Shown: positions 26,871-37,519 of the stretch, piece after piece
Layout: each line of letters begins with the position of its first letter
Numbering within the stretch: position 1 is the stretch's first letter
Assembly (NCBI RefSeq): GCF_964340395.1
Contig: NC_135559.1
Coordinates: 3,393,501-3,457,500, forward strand
From: Glandiceps talaboti
Taxonomy: Eukaryota; Hemichordata; Enteropneusta; Spengelidae
DNA length: 64,000 bases
Direction of reading: 5' to 3'
Notes under the pieces: model-generated
The model's input: the letters and a program-made list of their open reading frames with translations, nothing else
What the model was told of the DNA's origin: nothing
Databases searched by the model: none
Made by a program: the position numbers and the translations under genes

Positions 26871-28764
26871 ACAAAAACTTGATTGCTATCCAAACCAAAC
26901 ATGCTAAGATAACAGGGGTCATGTATGGACATTGTCTGCGTAGCCATTATCACAACACACGATCCACATTTTTCTACATTTTCTCAATTCCTTCTGAACT
27001 GTTTGACATACAGGTGTACAGAACACTATTGACATATAGCTTAGTGCTTCAGATATTGGCAGCCCACCTGCAACTCACGTACACACCACTGTATCTGAAT
27101 CGTAAACAAAGGCCACCTGAAAATCCAAAGTTCTCATCCATTCCTATCTTGCCAGGGTAGTTTATTTTTGTGTACCCTATACAGATTAGACAAATAAAAC
27201 CCTTCAGGTGTATGTTTGTCAGTTGTTCACCCAAAGTCAATATCTCATTATATTCACTACCCCTGACAATGTCAGTCATACTACAGTGGAATTATTTTGC
27301 CATTTCTAAAAGATAAATTAACAATAACATCAAAAAAGTTTACTCTGCAGCAAAACTGCTAGACACCTGTAGCAAGCGCTCCCTTCGTTCATCTGCACAA
27401 ATTTGATAAGATACAGAAAATCACTTCAAACTCTTGCCCTCTTATCCTGGTATTTTATGTTCTCTCTCGAAGATTGGTACTTCATTTACATAAAACACCA
27501 CAAATTTAATTCTGTTTATGTTGAATTCACAGGTTTCAAGGATCAACTTGGAAAACTCCAATGGTGTGTACTACATTTGCTCACTTGAGTTGTAAATACA
27601 GTTACATAAACTCGTTATAACAGTACTACCCAAACATCATAGAATTTACCCTATCTGATCCTACTTGCTGATTGATACAAACTATTTTTTGTCAAATGAC
27701 ATATTTATTACACATGTGCGTGGTGTTATAATAATACTTTAATTTCATTTCTTGAATTCTCAGTAAATGATTTTAACAGAAATACGTCACAAAACAGAAA
27801 GTATGATTTCTTTAAACTGGAAATAACGTTAAACACAATCACCCCACAGGAAGTGCCAAAGTCTATATTTGGGTCTTATTGTTTACGTATGATGTGAGAC
27901 TGGTGTTATCTGGACAGTCCCCTAAATGATGTCATTTGACCAGATATATGTATCAATTAGGCATCATCATTCAATCACATCCTTTTTTTGTCTCTTCAAC
28001 TATTATCGTCAACATGCTATTTTTTTTCTTCCTGTCTCCGTTCTACCTTTGTTAGCTGTACCACAGCTCCAGGCAAATAACGACCTTTCACCTACTGGGC
28101 TTTTAGACACACGGAGTCTATAGAGTATGATTTGTTCCCTTCATTTGTTGCCTTTACTCAGTACAACGGAAAACACCTACGGTGTTAACCACCGCTTCTC
28201 AGCGATCAAAAACTGCAGTATTGATATTAAACTTCAAAAGAAAGTCTAAAATACAACAACAAAGAGTGAATTCTGCTTTTAGTGAGAAACCTTGTTTTGT
28301 TTTTTCATTTCGTTGACCTGATCAGCCATGTATATCTTTACTACAGCATATTGAGAACCTGTTGGCCACACTTCACTGAACCGACTCCTAGAAGGGAGAC
28401 CTTTGGAAACCATCATGAAACTGAGTCGCTTGAAATTTTCTGCCGTGGCCATTCATGGAGATAGGGTCTGGTGAACACGACAAACTTCTGCCGATGTCTG
28501 ACTTGTCAAATGATAAATGTTATTAGATTTTAATCATTTGGTTCAGTTATCACAAACCAATGAATGGGGCCCTTTCCTGTCATGGGTACAACCAAATACA
28601 ACAACTTTTAAATTGAATCTGAATCAACGTTTCTTTTCTACATGCCAAGAGATTTGGAAGTCCAGAGATTCATCATAGTCTCACTCTCCAGCCGACCTTT
28701 ATTTTGGTTTTGAATTTGGCTTGAGATCATGGAAACACCACAAGGCACAAGTCTCTGAGTTAGA

Positions 28765-28848
28765 CACTTGGCTATCTTGCTTGTCAATGTTGTCTGCCCA
28801 AATATTTGGGTGAAGAACACTGTCAAGTGAGATAGCCAAATCTGTGGG
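28765..28848. repeat. Foldback (imperfect palindrome) with a perfect CCCAAATATTTGGG centre
   Basis: CACTTGGCTATCTTGCTTG on the left pairs with the reverse complement of CAAGTGAGATAGCCAAAT on the right, arms of about 30 bases with mismatches. The loop holds the perfect 14-bp palindrome CCCAAATATTTGGG (28797-28810). Related foldbacks occur at 8289-8365, 26245-26372 and 28880-28990, so this is a dispersed family, probably a MITE. Confidence 0.65.
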
Positions 28849-28879
28849 TGACTTTTGAACTCCACCACTCATTGCACTG

Positions 28880-28990
28880 TCAAGTCAGACAGCTATATCT
28901 CTAGGCTACTTTTCAACTGAATCTAAATAACCGTTTCTTTTCTACTAGCTGAGAGACTTGGTTATCTGGCTCATCAGTGTTATTGGCCAA
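28880..28990. repeat. Second foldback-family copy beside 28765-28848
   Basis: AGTCAGACAGCTATATCTCT and, inverted, AGAGACTTGGTTATCTGGCT flank a spacer that includes CCGTTTCTTTTCTAC. This spacer word recurs at 28626-28640 as ACGTTTCTTTTCTAC, so a segment of about 46 bp is duplicated roughly 300 bp apart. AGAGACTTGGTTATCTG is identical to the copy near 8305. Confidence 0.5.
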
Positions 28991-29105
28991 AATATTTATT
29001 TAGCTGTATAACATTGTAAAATGGTGGGTCTGGACCACCTTCTACTTACTTTAATGATCACTATAAACACCCCTAAACGCTTAAATCCATTCCAGCATAC
29101 AGATA

Positions 29106-29340
29106 CTAGACCTGTTAGGGTCAACCAGGTTCTAGACCTGTTAGGGTTAACCAGGTTCTAGACCTGTTAGGGTTAACCAGGTTCTAGACCTGTTAGGGTT
29201 AACCAAGTTCTAGACCTGTTAGGGTTAACCAGGTTCTAGACCTGTTAGGGTTAACCAGGTTCTAGACCTATTAGGGTTAACCAGGTTCTAGACCTGTTAG
29301 GGTTAACCAGGTTCTAGACCTGTTAGGGTTAACCAGGTTC
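29106..29340. repeat. 26-bp minisatellite, 9 copies
   Basis: Nine nearly identical copies of a 26-bp unit (CTAGACCTGTTAGGGTT plus AACCAGGTT). Each unit contains one TTAGGGTT word resembling the telomere repeat, but it is not a TTAGGG array. High homogeneity indicates recent expansion. Confidence 0.95.
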
Positions 29341-30728
29341 AAGATCACATTTTAGGGAAGCTATGTATTTGAAAGTAAACACATGTTGGACGTATCAAGG
29401 TAGCTACCAAGTTCATGACTTGTGAAACACAGGATGTAGCATAAAACCAGATGGTTTTCACATCTTTTCATGGTTTTTTGTGCCTGCTATTGCAGATATC
29501 TACTAAACTTAATAATTCTTGGCATTACAAGGTTTTTATTTGACATGAAACTTCCCCTATGTACTAATGTACTACATAACTCTGAATTCTCTAGCTAGCT
29601 TGCATTTCCCATTGGATAAACCATGATTAACTTAAGACCACGATGTTGAAGTCTTGAAAACTTATTTTTGTCCAACACAACTTAATATTATTTTTCAACT
29701 TGTTTATCTAAGGAAATTCTTTCATCATGGCGTATAGCCAATCTGTTACACCTAAACTATGGACATTTTGACACAAGATCTCATACTTGGCCTTGCAGTT
29801 ATTGACACTGCAGCTAAACCATGCCATGCTTGAAAGAAAGTACGACAGCCAGTCCTGTTAAACAACAGTAATGCATACATAGCAGTGATGTGTTTGTGGT
29901 GGTTTGTGTTCAAACATGGTCAGTATCTCAAATGTAAGCAGAACCTGACTTGTACAACACATGTCCTTCAGACGTAACAACAAAACATGTTGTGTCCAAA
30001 TTTTTGACAAACACAAGTTTTTGTTTCTTTGCATTCCCTAATCCTATCCTATTCTACATGTATAATGAGATGAAATTCAAGATATTGTAGGCGCCAACAT
30101 GAAAATTGTGTAAATGGTACAAGTTGTATGACACAAAATGGAGTTATGTTGAGACAAGAGTTCCAGATATCCACACCAATTCTGGTGAAACATGAGAAAT
30201 TGGAGAGAATGTCTGTTTATGTTGCTGTATAGAAGAAAGTTTCATAGACAGCACTTAGGACTGTGAAAAAATGCCTGGGGTGGCTGTCATTTTATTGGTA
30301 AATTGGGGTGAATGAGGTTGGTTGGTGGGTGGGAGAGAATGAAGGTAAGTTGGAATGAGGTAAAATATTGGTGGCAGATTGGGGGAAAACAGGAAAAGGA
30401 TAGCAAGAAAATCAACTGGTGATGGCCATGGATTGAAGATGGGTTCAAAATGGTAGAAAATGGGTTGGTAATAGTTGAATATGGGAAGGAAATGAGTTAA
30501 ATGTGAGTTGAGATTGGTAGAACTTTCTCAATTACACCTGCAATGCAAAATGTGCTCAATAAACAATAGTTAGTATAAAAAGTTGATCATAGAGAATTTT
30601 TATTCAAATATACTTCATATAGAACTCGTGTAGATCAAAAACATACACTGGCTTACACGAAATTCACTTTCACAAGTTGGTATATCATAACTATGGGTTA
30701 CTTGTTAGTTCGTAGTTTCTCTACTCAC

Positions 30729-31120
30729 CTGTGCAACTCTTTCAGCTACATCAGCACCAATAGCCAACCCTTGCACAAACGTTCTCGCTGCGATGAACGC
30801 TCGCTTCACTTGCAACGAAAGCTTGTGTGGCACATCTCCAAACGGCTGCAGATCATCAACGTACTCGCTCACACATGACATGTACGTTTCGTCAAATGTA
30901 TACTGTGCATTTAGAAGCTGAAACATCTTTTGAAATAAAGAGGTGAAGAACTCATTTTGGGCTTCCATGAGGTCCATATCTTCACCGTTGTAATAGCTTC
31001 GCAAATCATCAAACAAATCAGTGAAGACATAGGAATTCTGTTGGTACAGTAACCCATAGGTACGCACAAACATCTCATGAAGATCATTTTCTGCTTTGTC
31101 CAGCAGCTCTTTGAAAAAGT
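30729..31120 (-). CDS. GPC4/6: Glypican exon 3: central helical core (FFKELL ... FGDVP ... RAF)
   Basis: This is the largest exon, 392 bp, entering in phase 1 and leaving in phase 0. The acceptor is a T-rich tract ending TTTGTAG and the donor is CAG/GTGAGT (30728-30723). The protein starts [14 protein letters not shown] and continues through [10 protein letters not shown], a variable acidic loop (NGEDMDLME), [21 protein letters not shown] with one conserved cysteine, [18 protein letters not shown] and [10 protein letters not shown]. These are the hallmark blocks of the glypican core; GPC4 carries PFGDVPRKLKLQVTRAF at the same place. No insertion or frame break is seen. An array of about 40-bp repeats begins about 70 bp upstream of the acceptor. 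Confidence 0.97.
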
Positions 31121-31189
31121 CTACAAATAGAAAAAAAACAAGATCAACATTAATATTAGGGGTTTACTACATTTAAAACCACATCTATA

Positions 31190-31468
31190 TTCAGATTTAG
31201 GTACATACAATGTAAAATATGTCAATATTCAAATTTAAAGGTCAATAAAATATCAAAAGTCAATATTCAGAATTTGAGGTCAATATAATATAACAGGTCA
31301 ATATTCAGATTTAGGGGTAACTAAAATATATACTTGATCAATATTCAGAATTTGAGGTTGTTATCATATAAAACAGGTCAATATTCAGCTTTCGGGGTCA
31401 ATATAATACAAAACAGGTCAATATTCAGATTATGGGGTCAATATAACATAAAACAGGACAATATTCCA
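31190..31468. repeat. ~40-bp minisatellite next to the exon 3 acceptor
   Basis: About seven copies of GGTCAATATTCAGATTTRGGGGTCAATATAATATAAAACA with substitutions and small indels, beginning about 70 bp upstream (in transcription sense) of the exon 3 acceptor at 31121. Confidence 0.85.
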
Positions 31469-32149
31469 TGATATATCGCTTGCCAGCACACCGTTAACCT
31501 TTTGCTTGTCAACCTTCCGGTATGCAAAGTGTCCCAATACAATAGACTTTGGTACTCAAATTACACAAAAAAAAGGTTCATTAATAACAGCATACAAGAC
31601 AGGAAACGTTGAACTATTTCAACATTGCACATGTACATGTATGGAAAAACTTAAAGACAGGTCAGAAGAAATGAAAGCCCGACAAAGACAAATTTGGGTT
31701 TGCTTGAAGATTTGTTGAAGGGATACATTGTTGGGTCAAGGCTTCTATGATTACACAAGTCTACCTAGTGATGTGAGGAGAACAAAGAAAGGCCATTTTC
31801 TTGGTAATTCAAAACTATACCTACTCTACTTAAAGGACGGAATATCAACAATTTCTAGTCACCCATCCATGCTGTGATACGCTCCTCTGCTTTCACTTAA
31901 CTAACCTCTCCCACAATTCAGTTGTCTTCTCATTTTTCAAACTCAAATAATGATTATATGACATTCCTCAAGACTTCAACTTACTTTTCTTCATTTTTGA
32001 AAAATATGACTTAGAATGGCTGAATTACTCATCTTGCTTCAATTTTCATTTTTTGTTTTGAATTTTTTTTTGAATTTTGTAAAATTTGCAGTGCACCACT
32101 GTGCTGGACAGACAATGTAACATTTGAGCTGACCTTGCCAGTCATGAAA

Positions 32150-32650
32150 CGATATTTTTCAAATGTAAATATCATAATGACTGTCCATTTTTGTAAGCTA
32201 TTTTTCTGACTTGGCAGTCTTGAAAAATGAGATTTTCATCTTTAAGTAATACACTGTGCTTTCTTTCATGGCATAATGACTTGTCTATATTTGCATCACT
32301 TTGTTCTACCTTTTGTCAGATTTGAAAAATGAGATTTTATTATTTTGAGAAAATCCTTTTAATGTTCTCTTTTTTCAGATATAATGACTGTCCATATTTT
32401 TAGGACACCAATTTGTATTTGATGGTCTTGAAAAATGGGACTTTGTCTGTCTTGAAAATGGGATTTTTGTATTTTAATGCACTATCTTTCATGACATTAA
32501 TGGCTGTCCATAATTTGAGGACACAACATGTATTTGCTGGTCTTGAAAAATTATAGACTTTTGTCCTTAATGTATTTTTTTTCATAACATTAATGACTGT
32601 CCCTATTTTGAAGACACTGGTCTTGAAAAATGAGAGATTTTCATCTCTCC
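32150..32650. repeat. Degenerate ~100-bp repeats (GACTGTCCATATTT / GTCTTGAAAAATG)
   Basis: At least four repeats of AATGACTGTCCATA and GGTCTTGAAAAATGRGA with variable spacing. Confidence 0.65.
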
Positions 32651-33509
32651 AAAGAAGTGCAGCTGTTGACATAGCAACAATACATTTGTACCACACCTGT
32701 AGATAAGGTCTTTATTCACATATTTACATCAAATCAAATCATATTAACTTAGACTGACCATACCATTATCAACACAGATTTTACCAGGTTTGTGAGTCAT
32801 ATATTCCCCCACAAAAAACCTTCACCTTTCCAAGAAGGCTTTCGTTACATACATTTATGTCAGTCAATAACTCATACATCCTTTCACAATTTGTTGAATT
32901 TTTATCAAAATTTAGGAATTTGTTCCAACCACTTACATAAAATAATTTATCTGCTGTTATTAAAGGCCAGGGTTTCAAATCCAGGTTCTCACATTAGTGT
33001 TAAACTGTAACCATAATTACATTCATTTTATTCTGGACCAATTTTTGCAATAGTTTTGCCAGAAAACTTTTTTTTACATTTAAATTTTTACCCTTCTCTG
33101 AATTGGGAGCTGTTTCACACAGAAGGGTATACACACTCAACACTGAAGACTATTAAGCGTGCAACTTGAATACATTATTTCTGCTGACTCCCATGATGCA
33201 ATAGTACATAGAAAAGATACCCTATAAAAAGCACAAGATCAACTTGATGTTTTTCCGAAATCGCAACTAATTGTAGGTGATGTAACATCATGAAATGACT
33301 CTCCAATACCCATAGTTTATGAAAATGTCTGTTTTAATGACATCAATTGGTGTACTAAAGAATTTACAGGTTAGGTTATCACTTGTGTATTCACATACAG
33401 AACCACAAAGTGAGATTCTACGCCTGTCGAACATTACATAATACTCCAATCCCCACATGGAATGTTGAATCAAATCAAAGTCAATTCTCTCATCTTCACA
33501 CGCACTAAA

Positions 33510-33720
33510 ATCAATATGAACTGATTAAGTTGAATCAGTTTGAAACCACCTCAAGAGGAGGTTTTGAACCACTTCAAAGTAAATTAGTTTGAAATCTGGC
33601 AAAGGCAGAAGTATATGTAAATCGATTCAAATCCATTGCTCAGTTTTCTCTTTGAGACAAACACTGGTTTCGAACCGAATTGACTGAATTGATGAATCGG
33701 TTTTAAATCAAATCATGATA
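33510..33720. repeat. Inverted-repeat element built from TCAGTTTGAAACCA-like words
   Basis: GAATCAGTTTGAAACCA near 33532 is repeated inverted as TGGTTTCGAACCGAATT near 33666. Between them are further variants (TTAGTTTGAAATC, GATTCAAATCC) and a short hairpin ACCTC-aag-AGGAGGT. Looks like a small MITE or satellite-like remnant. Confidence 0.4.
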
Positions 33721-34261
33721 AAAGAACAGGACTACCGAAAGTTATGAAATTGCCAGCATTCCAATGCATTATGTCTACATCACTGCTATCTACAACATTC
33801 TGATACATATAGTTAATATAACATAAATAATGGTTTCCTCCTTCTTGTGATTGTAGCTACATATATTGCAGGACGACCTCTGACCCATCCTGTCAATAAA
33901 TCTACTTTAAAGTGTTTCATTTGACATAAAGGTTGCAGTGGCAGTTTTTCAACCGTTCAGACAAGAAAATTACACATTTCACGGCAACGATGTTATCTCC
34001 ATGAAAATGCAGATCATGCTATGAATTAACAAAATGTATCTGAGTTGGCAATTTCTGGTTTGAACAAGAGATAGGAAATCGAACATTTGTTGCCATTGAT
34101 GATTTCAAATTGAAAAGTACGCATGCCAATAAAAACCAATAAACTGTCATGTTTACTGGGCTCACTAAAAAGACAAATTCTCAATGTCATGAACGATGCA
34201 CTGCCTCTAAATTGAATGCTACACAGTAATTCTTAAGTAGATACAATCATTTCTCTGGTAT

Positions 34262-34650
34262 TTTACCAGTTTCCCTGACAAAGTCGTACCAAAGTCATGT
34301 TACATTGTACCGGTTTCCCTACCAAAGTCGTGATACATGGTACTTAGTTTCCCTACAAAGTCATGGTACATGCTACCGGTTTCCCTACCATGGTACATGG
34401 TACTTAGTTTTCCTACCAAAGTCATGATACATAGAGTACCAGTTTCCCTACCAAAGTCATGGTACATGGTACCGGTTTCCCTACCATGGTACATGGTACT
34501 CAGTTTCCCTACCAAAGTCATGGTACATGCTACCGGTTTCAGTACATGGTACTTAGTTTTCCTACCAAAGTTGTGGTATGTGGTACTTAGTTTCCCTGCC
34601 AAAGTCATGATACATAGTACCAGTTTCCCTACCAAAGTTGTGGTATGCAA
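34262..34650. repeat. ~30-bp minisatellite (ACCGGTTTCCCTACCAAAG units)
   Basis: At least twelve units of TACCRGTTTCCCTACCAAAG followed by TCATGRTACATGG, some shortened. Open frames of 116 codons on both strands arise from the repeat (VGKLSTMYHD on the minus strand) and are not genes. Confidence 0.9.
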
Positions 34651-36077
34651 ATTTTCCCCCTTTGTTGCTGGAATTCCTAAACTTTAGCAGAAACATTGAC
34701 TACTTTCTGGCTTCGCACAAAAAACAAACTTATTTAAGATCACAAAGAGGAAAGTTTACAAAATTTTTAACTTTATCATTATTCATTCTCTTTGTGTAAC
34801 CACGGTTACAATGCAGACATCCTTTAGTGCCCTTGAATCTACAGTACTAATGCCACTATAGTACAAACTTTTGTGATTCTGCAGTAACCGGAAATCATGG
34901 CACCAGCTTGGCACCCACTATTCATTGATTTGTTATTTTGCACTTTGGAATTTACAATACAAATCAACATCAAACTTCAAAGATATTTGGAAGTTCATGT
35001 CTGCAGATCACCTAGCAAAACTCAAATCACCAACCATGCACACATCCCACCCTTGTCTAATGCCGGACATGTTTCTCAAAACAGTCTGCATTTTTCTCAT
35101 CAAGTCAGTTGTCTTATCAAACATTTATATATATCTGGAGACAGATTTGATTCCTATAGTCCACTGGATGTATACTACATCATCTACTCTACAGAGATGT
35201 TCAAATATTTTACACAAACATAAATTATCAGTAAAGCTTTATAAGCTGTTTAATATTTTGATCTTACTGATTCCCCTGTGGATAACATCAAGGACACTGA
35301 TTGTGCTAATTCATTGAGGCTTGTATTCATTTTGTTTTTGGTAGTGGAATTTAGCTTCACGTTGTCAACAGTCCACCAAAATGACATCTATCCCGTCTCA
35401 CAACAAAGGCTATTCATAGTTGAATTTAAACCCCACCAAAGCTTCCCCCACCCAACGAGACCCCCCCCCCCCCCCCAAGAAGACACATAATCCTTGCCTA
35501 TCAAAGGAAATGGTGTACCTCTCCTCCCTTCCCACCCAAGGAAACAAATAACCACTTCATATTCATGGCGGGCACAACCCCCCTTCGATATACACACACA
35601 TGGATATATAATAACCCCAGCCTCTTGGCCTATCCTAGGAATACGAGATTATACTGAACTCCCTATCCCAGGAATATGTGATTATCCTGCATTCCTTACC
35701 CCAGGAGACATCATTACTTTTCCAGCTGTACATTCTGCTAGACATATAATGCCATTAGCCATACAATAGAACAGAATACAGTAGGACATTACACATTTAC
35801 ACTGCTATCAAGGTTCTACTCAAATTCTGACATTTTTTATTCATAAAGCCACACCTTAGAAATCTCCTACAGCCAATGTATATTCCTAGTCCTTGATGCA
35901 ATATCACCACTTTTGTAAGACTGTGAGATAGAACAACTTTAGATAATATCAACATCTTGGCGATTTTTTTATCAGATTCATGGAGATAAAAAAATGAACG
36001 AATAAACAAAAAATACCGCCAATGGCGTTGTAGCACAACTGTAGTTTTTAAAAATGTTTATCCATATGCTAGTCTAT

Positions 36078-36560
36078 GTTGCTATGGGCGTGGTCTTGTT
36101 GCTAGGAAAATTTACATACATTTTTTGAATGTTTATTCAATTGTCTATTAAACCCTGTTGTTATCTTTGTGAAATACACCACCGTTTGGCTGTTGCTATG
36201 GGCGTGGTCATGGTTACTAGGGTATTTGCATACATTTTTTGAATGTTTATTCATCTGTCTTTCTATTCCTGTTGTTATCTTTGCAATATACGTGATTATT
36301 TGGCTGTTGTTATGGGCGTGGTCTTGTTGCTATGCAAATTTACATACATTTTTTGGATGTTTATTCAATTATCTATTAAACCCTATTGTTATCTTTGTGA
36401 AATACACCACCGTTTGGCTGTTGCTATGGGCGTGGTCATGGTTGCTAGGGTATTTGCATACATTTTTTGAATGTTTACTCACTTGCTTACCAGATGTTGT
36501 TATTTGACCAAAATATACTGCCATTTGGTTGTTGCTAAAGGGTGTGGTCATGGTTGCTAG
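36078..36560. repeat. 114-bp tandem repeat, about 4.2 copies
   Basis: Units beginning GTTGCTATGGGCGTGGTC start at 36078, 36192, 36306 and 36420 (period exactly 114), with a partial unit at 36531. Because 114 is 38 codons, the frame stays open and yields a 112-residue open frame of repeating WLLLWAWSW and HTFFECL words; this is a repeat artefact. The block is the proximal part of a larger element ending at 37200. Confidence 0.92.
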
Positions 36561-37200
36561 GGCCAATTTTGTCAAAATGTTTTTAAGAAAATCTGCAGAA
36601 TAACAGTTTCAGAAACATCTTGCCAAGTTTCAGACTAATTGACCAAGTACTTTTTGAGATATAAGTTTTTGACCAAAATGGAACATTTTTACACCTAATT
36701 TGCATATCACTCATGGAATCATGGTATGCTTAATATTTCTTCGTCCATACATCCCTAGATACATTCCCATTAAATTTCAGCCCAATCTGCTCAGTAGTTT
36801 TAGAATTATAGATTTTTAACCAAAAAGACACATTTTTAGCCCTAATTTGCATATCACTGATGGAATCATCCCGTCATGAACAAATCTTACTTTACACCCC
36901 CTTAAGAATGTTCCCACCAAATTTCGCACCAATCTGCCCAGTAGTTTCTGAGTTTAAGTTTTTTGACCAAAAATCACATTTTTTGACCCAAATCACACAC
37001 CTGTGATGCGATCATTTTGATTTGAACAATTTCCCAACTAGACACCCAAAGTAATGGACCCACCAAATATCGTGGCAATCGGTTCAGCGGTTTTTGACTT
37101 TAAGTTGTTTACACACACACACACACACACACATCCACACACACAGACAGACAGACGCCGGGCGATCCCTATAGCACTACTGAACAAGTTCAGTTGTGCT
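36561..37200. mobile_element. Helentron/HINE-like element end: diverged repeats, CA run, terminal hairpin
   Basis: After the 114-bp array come diverged repeats of roughly 150 bp sharing TTTTTGACCAAAA and CCTAATTTGCATATCAC, then a CA/CAGA run (37111-37158), then a terminal inverted repeat AGCACTACTGAAC-AA-GTTCAGTTGTGCT at 37173-37200 (one mismatch) followed by AA, giving a CTAA end. Tandem repeats, a microsatellite and a 3' hairpin are the architecture of non-autonomous Helitron/Helentron-derived elements. The assignment is inference; no Rep or helicase is encoded. Confidence 0.45.
37111..37158. repeat. (CA)n/(CAGA)n run
   Basis: CA run grading into ACAGACAGACAG; part of the 36561-37200 element. 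Confidence 0.95.
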
Positions 37201-37460
37201 AAAAATCATTGCATTGCATTGCAAAATCATTGCATGCAAAAATTCTGACATCCTACAGTTAAAATTGCAACCATTTCTTTGTCGCCATGGAGACCAATCA
37301 CTCTCATCTCATTTTACCAAGTGCCCTCAGCCTCAACATCCCATTTTCTGTCTCACAATGATAGAACCATACATAAAATCACAACAAAATCTACAAACAT
37401 CAGGCTGTAAATTCATAGCAAGTATTGCAGTTACATCCACACTTATCTGTACATAGGTGT

Positions 37461-37513
<53 letters not shown>
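37461..37513. repeat. (AC)n microsatellite
   Basis: Almost pure AC run with one AAAC interruption. Independent of the nearby element. Confidence 0.95.

Positions 37514-37519
<6 letters not shown>

Larger units (their letters stand above)
16314..30728 (-). other. Glypican intron 3 (14,415 bp)
   Basis: Phase-0 intron. It holds the decoy acceptor (16367-16374), a foldback at 18795-18875, diverged repeats at 19480-19840, a 103-bp duplication near 21509-21660, repeats at 25051-25195, pentanucleotide and AAAT runs near 25333-25655, foldback-family copies at 26245-26372 and 28765-28990, and a 26-bp minisatellite at 29106-29340. A purine-rich stretch lies at about 30290-30500. Stretches 16700-18700 and 21700-25000 are AT-rich with no recognisable gene. 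Confidence 0.9.

Noticed and set aside
29106-29340. CRISPR-like direct repeats
   Set aside because: The 26-bp units are contiguous with no unique spacers, and the context is an animal intron.
29106-29340. Interstitial telomere array
   Set aside because: Only one TTAGGG word per 26-bp unit; not a (TTAGGG)n tract. The ACCCTAACCCTAAC near 60300 is likewise just two units.
34300-34687. 116-codon open frames on both strands
   Set aside because: Both arise from the ~30-bp minisatellite; overlapping mirror-image frames over the same repeat are not evidence of coding.
36169-36507. 112-codon open frame with WLLLWAWSW repeats, like a multi-pass membrane protein
   Set aside because: It is exactly the 114-bp (38-codon) tandem repeat read through; no start context, no homologue recognised, and the frame is open only because the period is a multiple of three.
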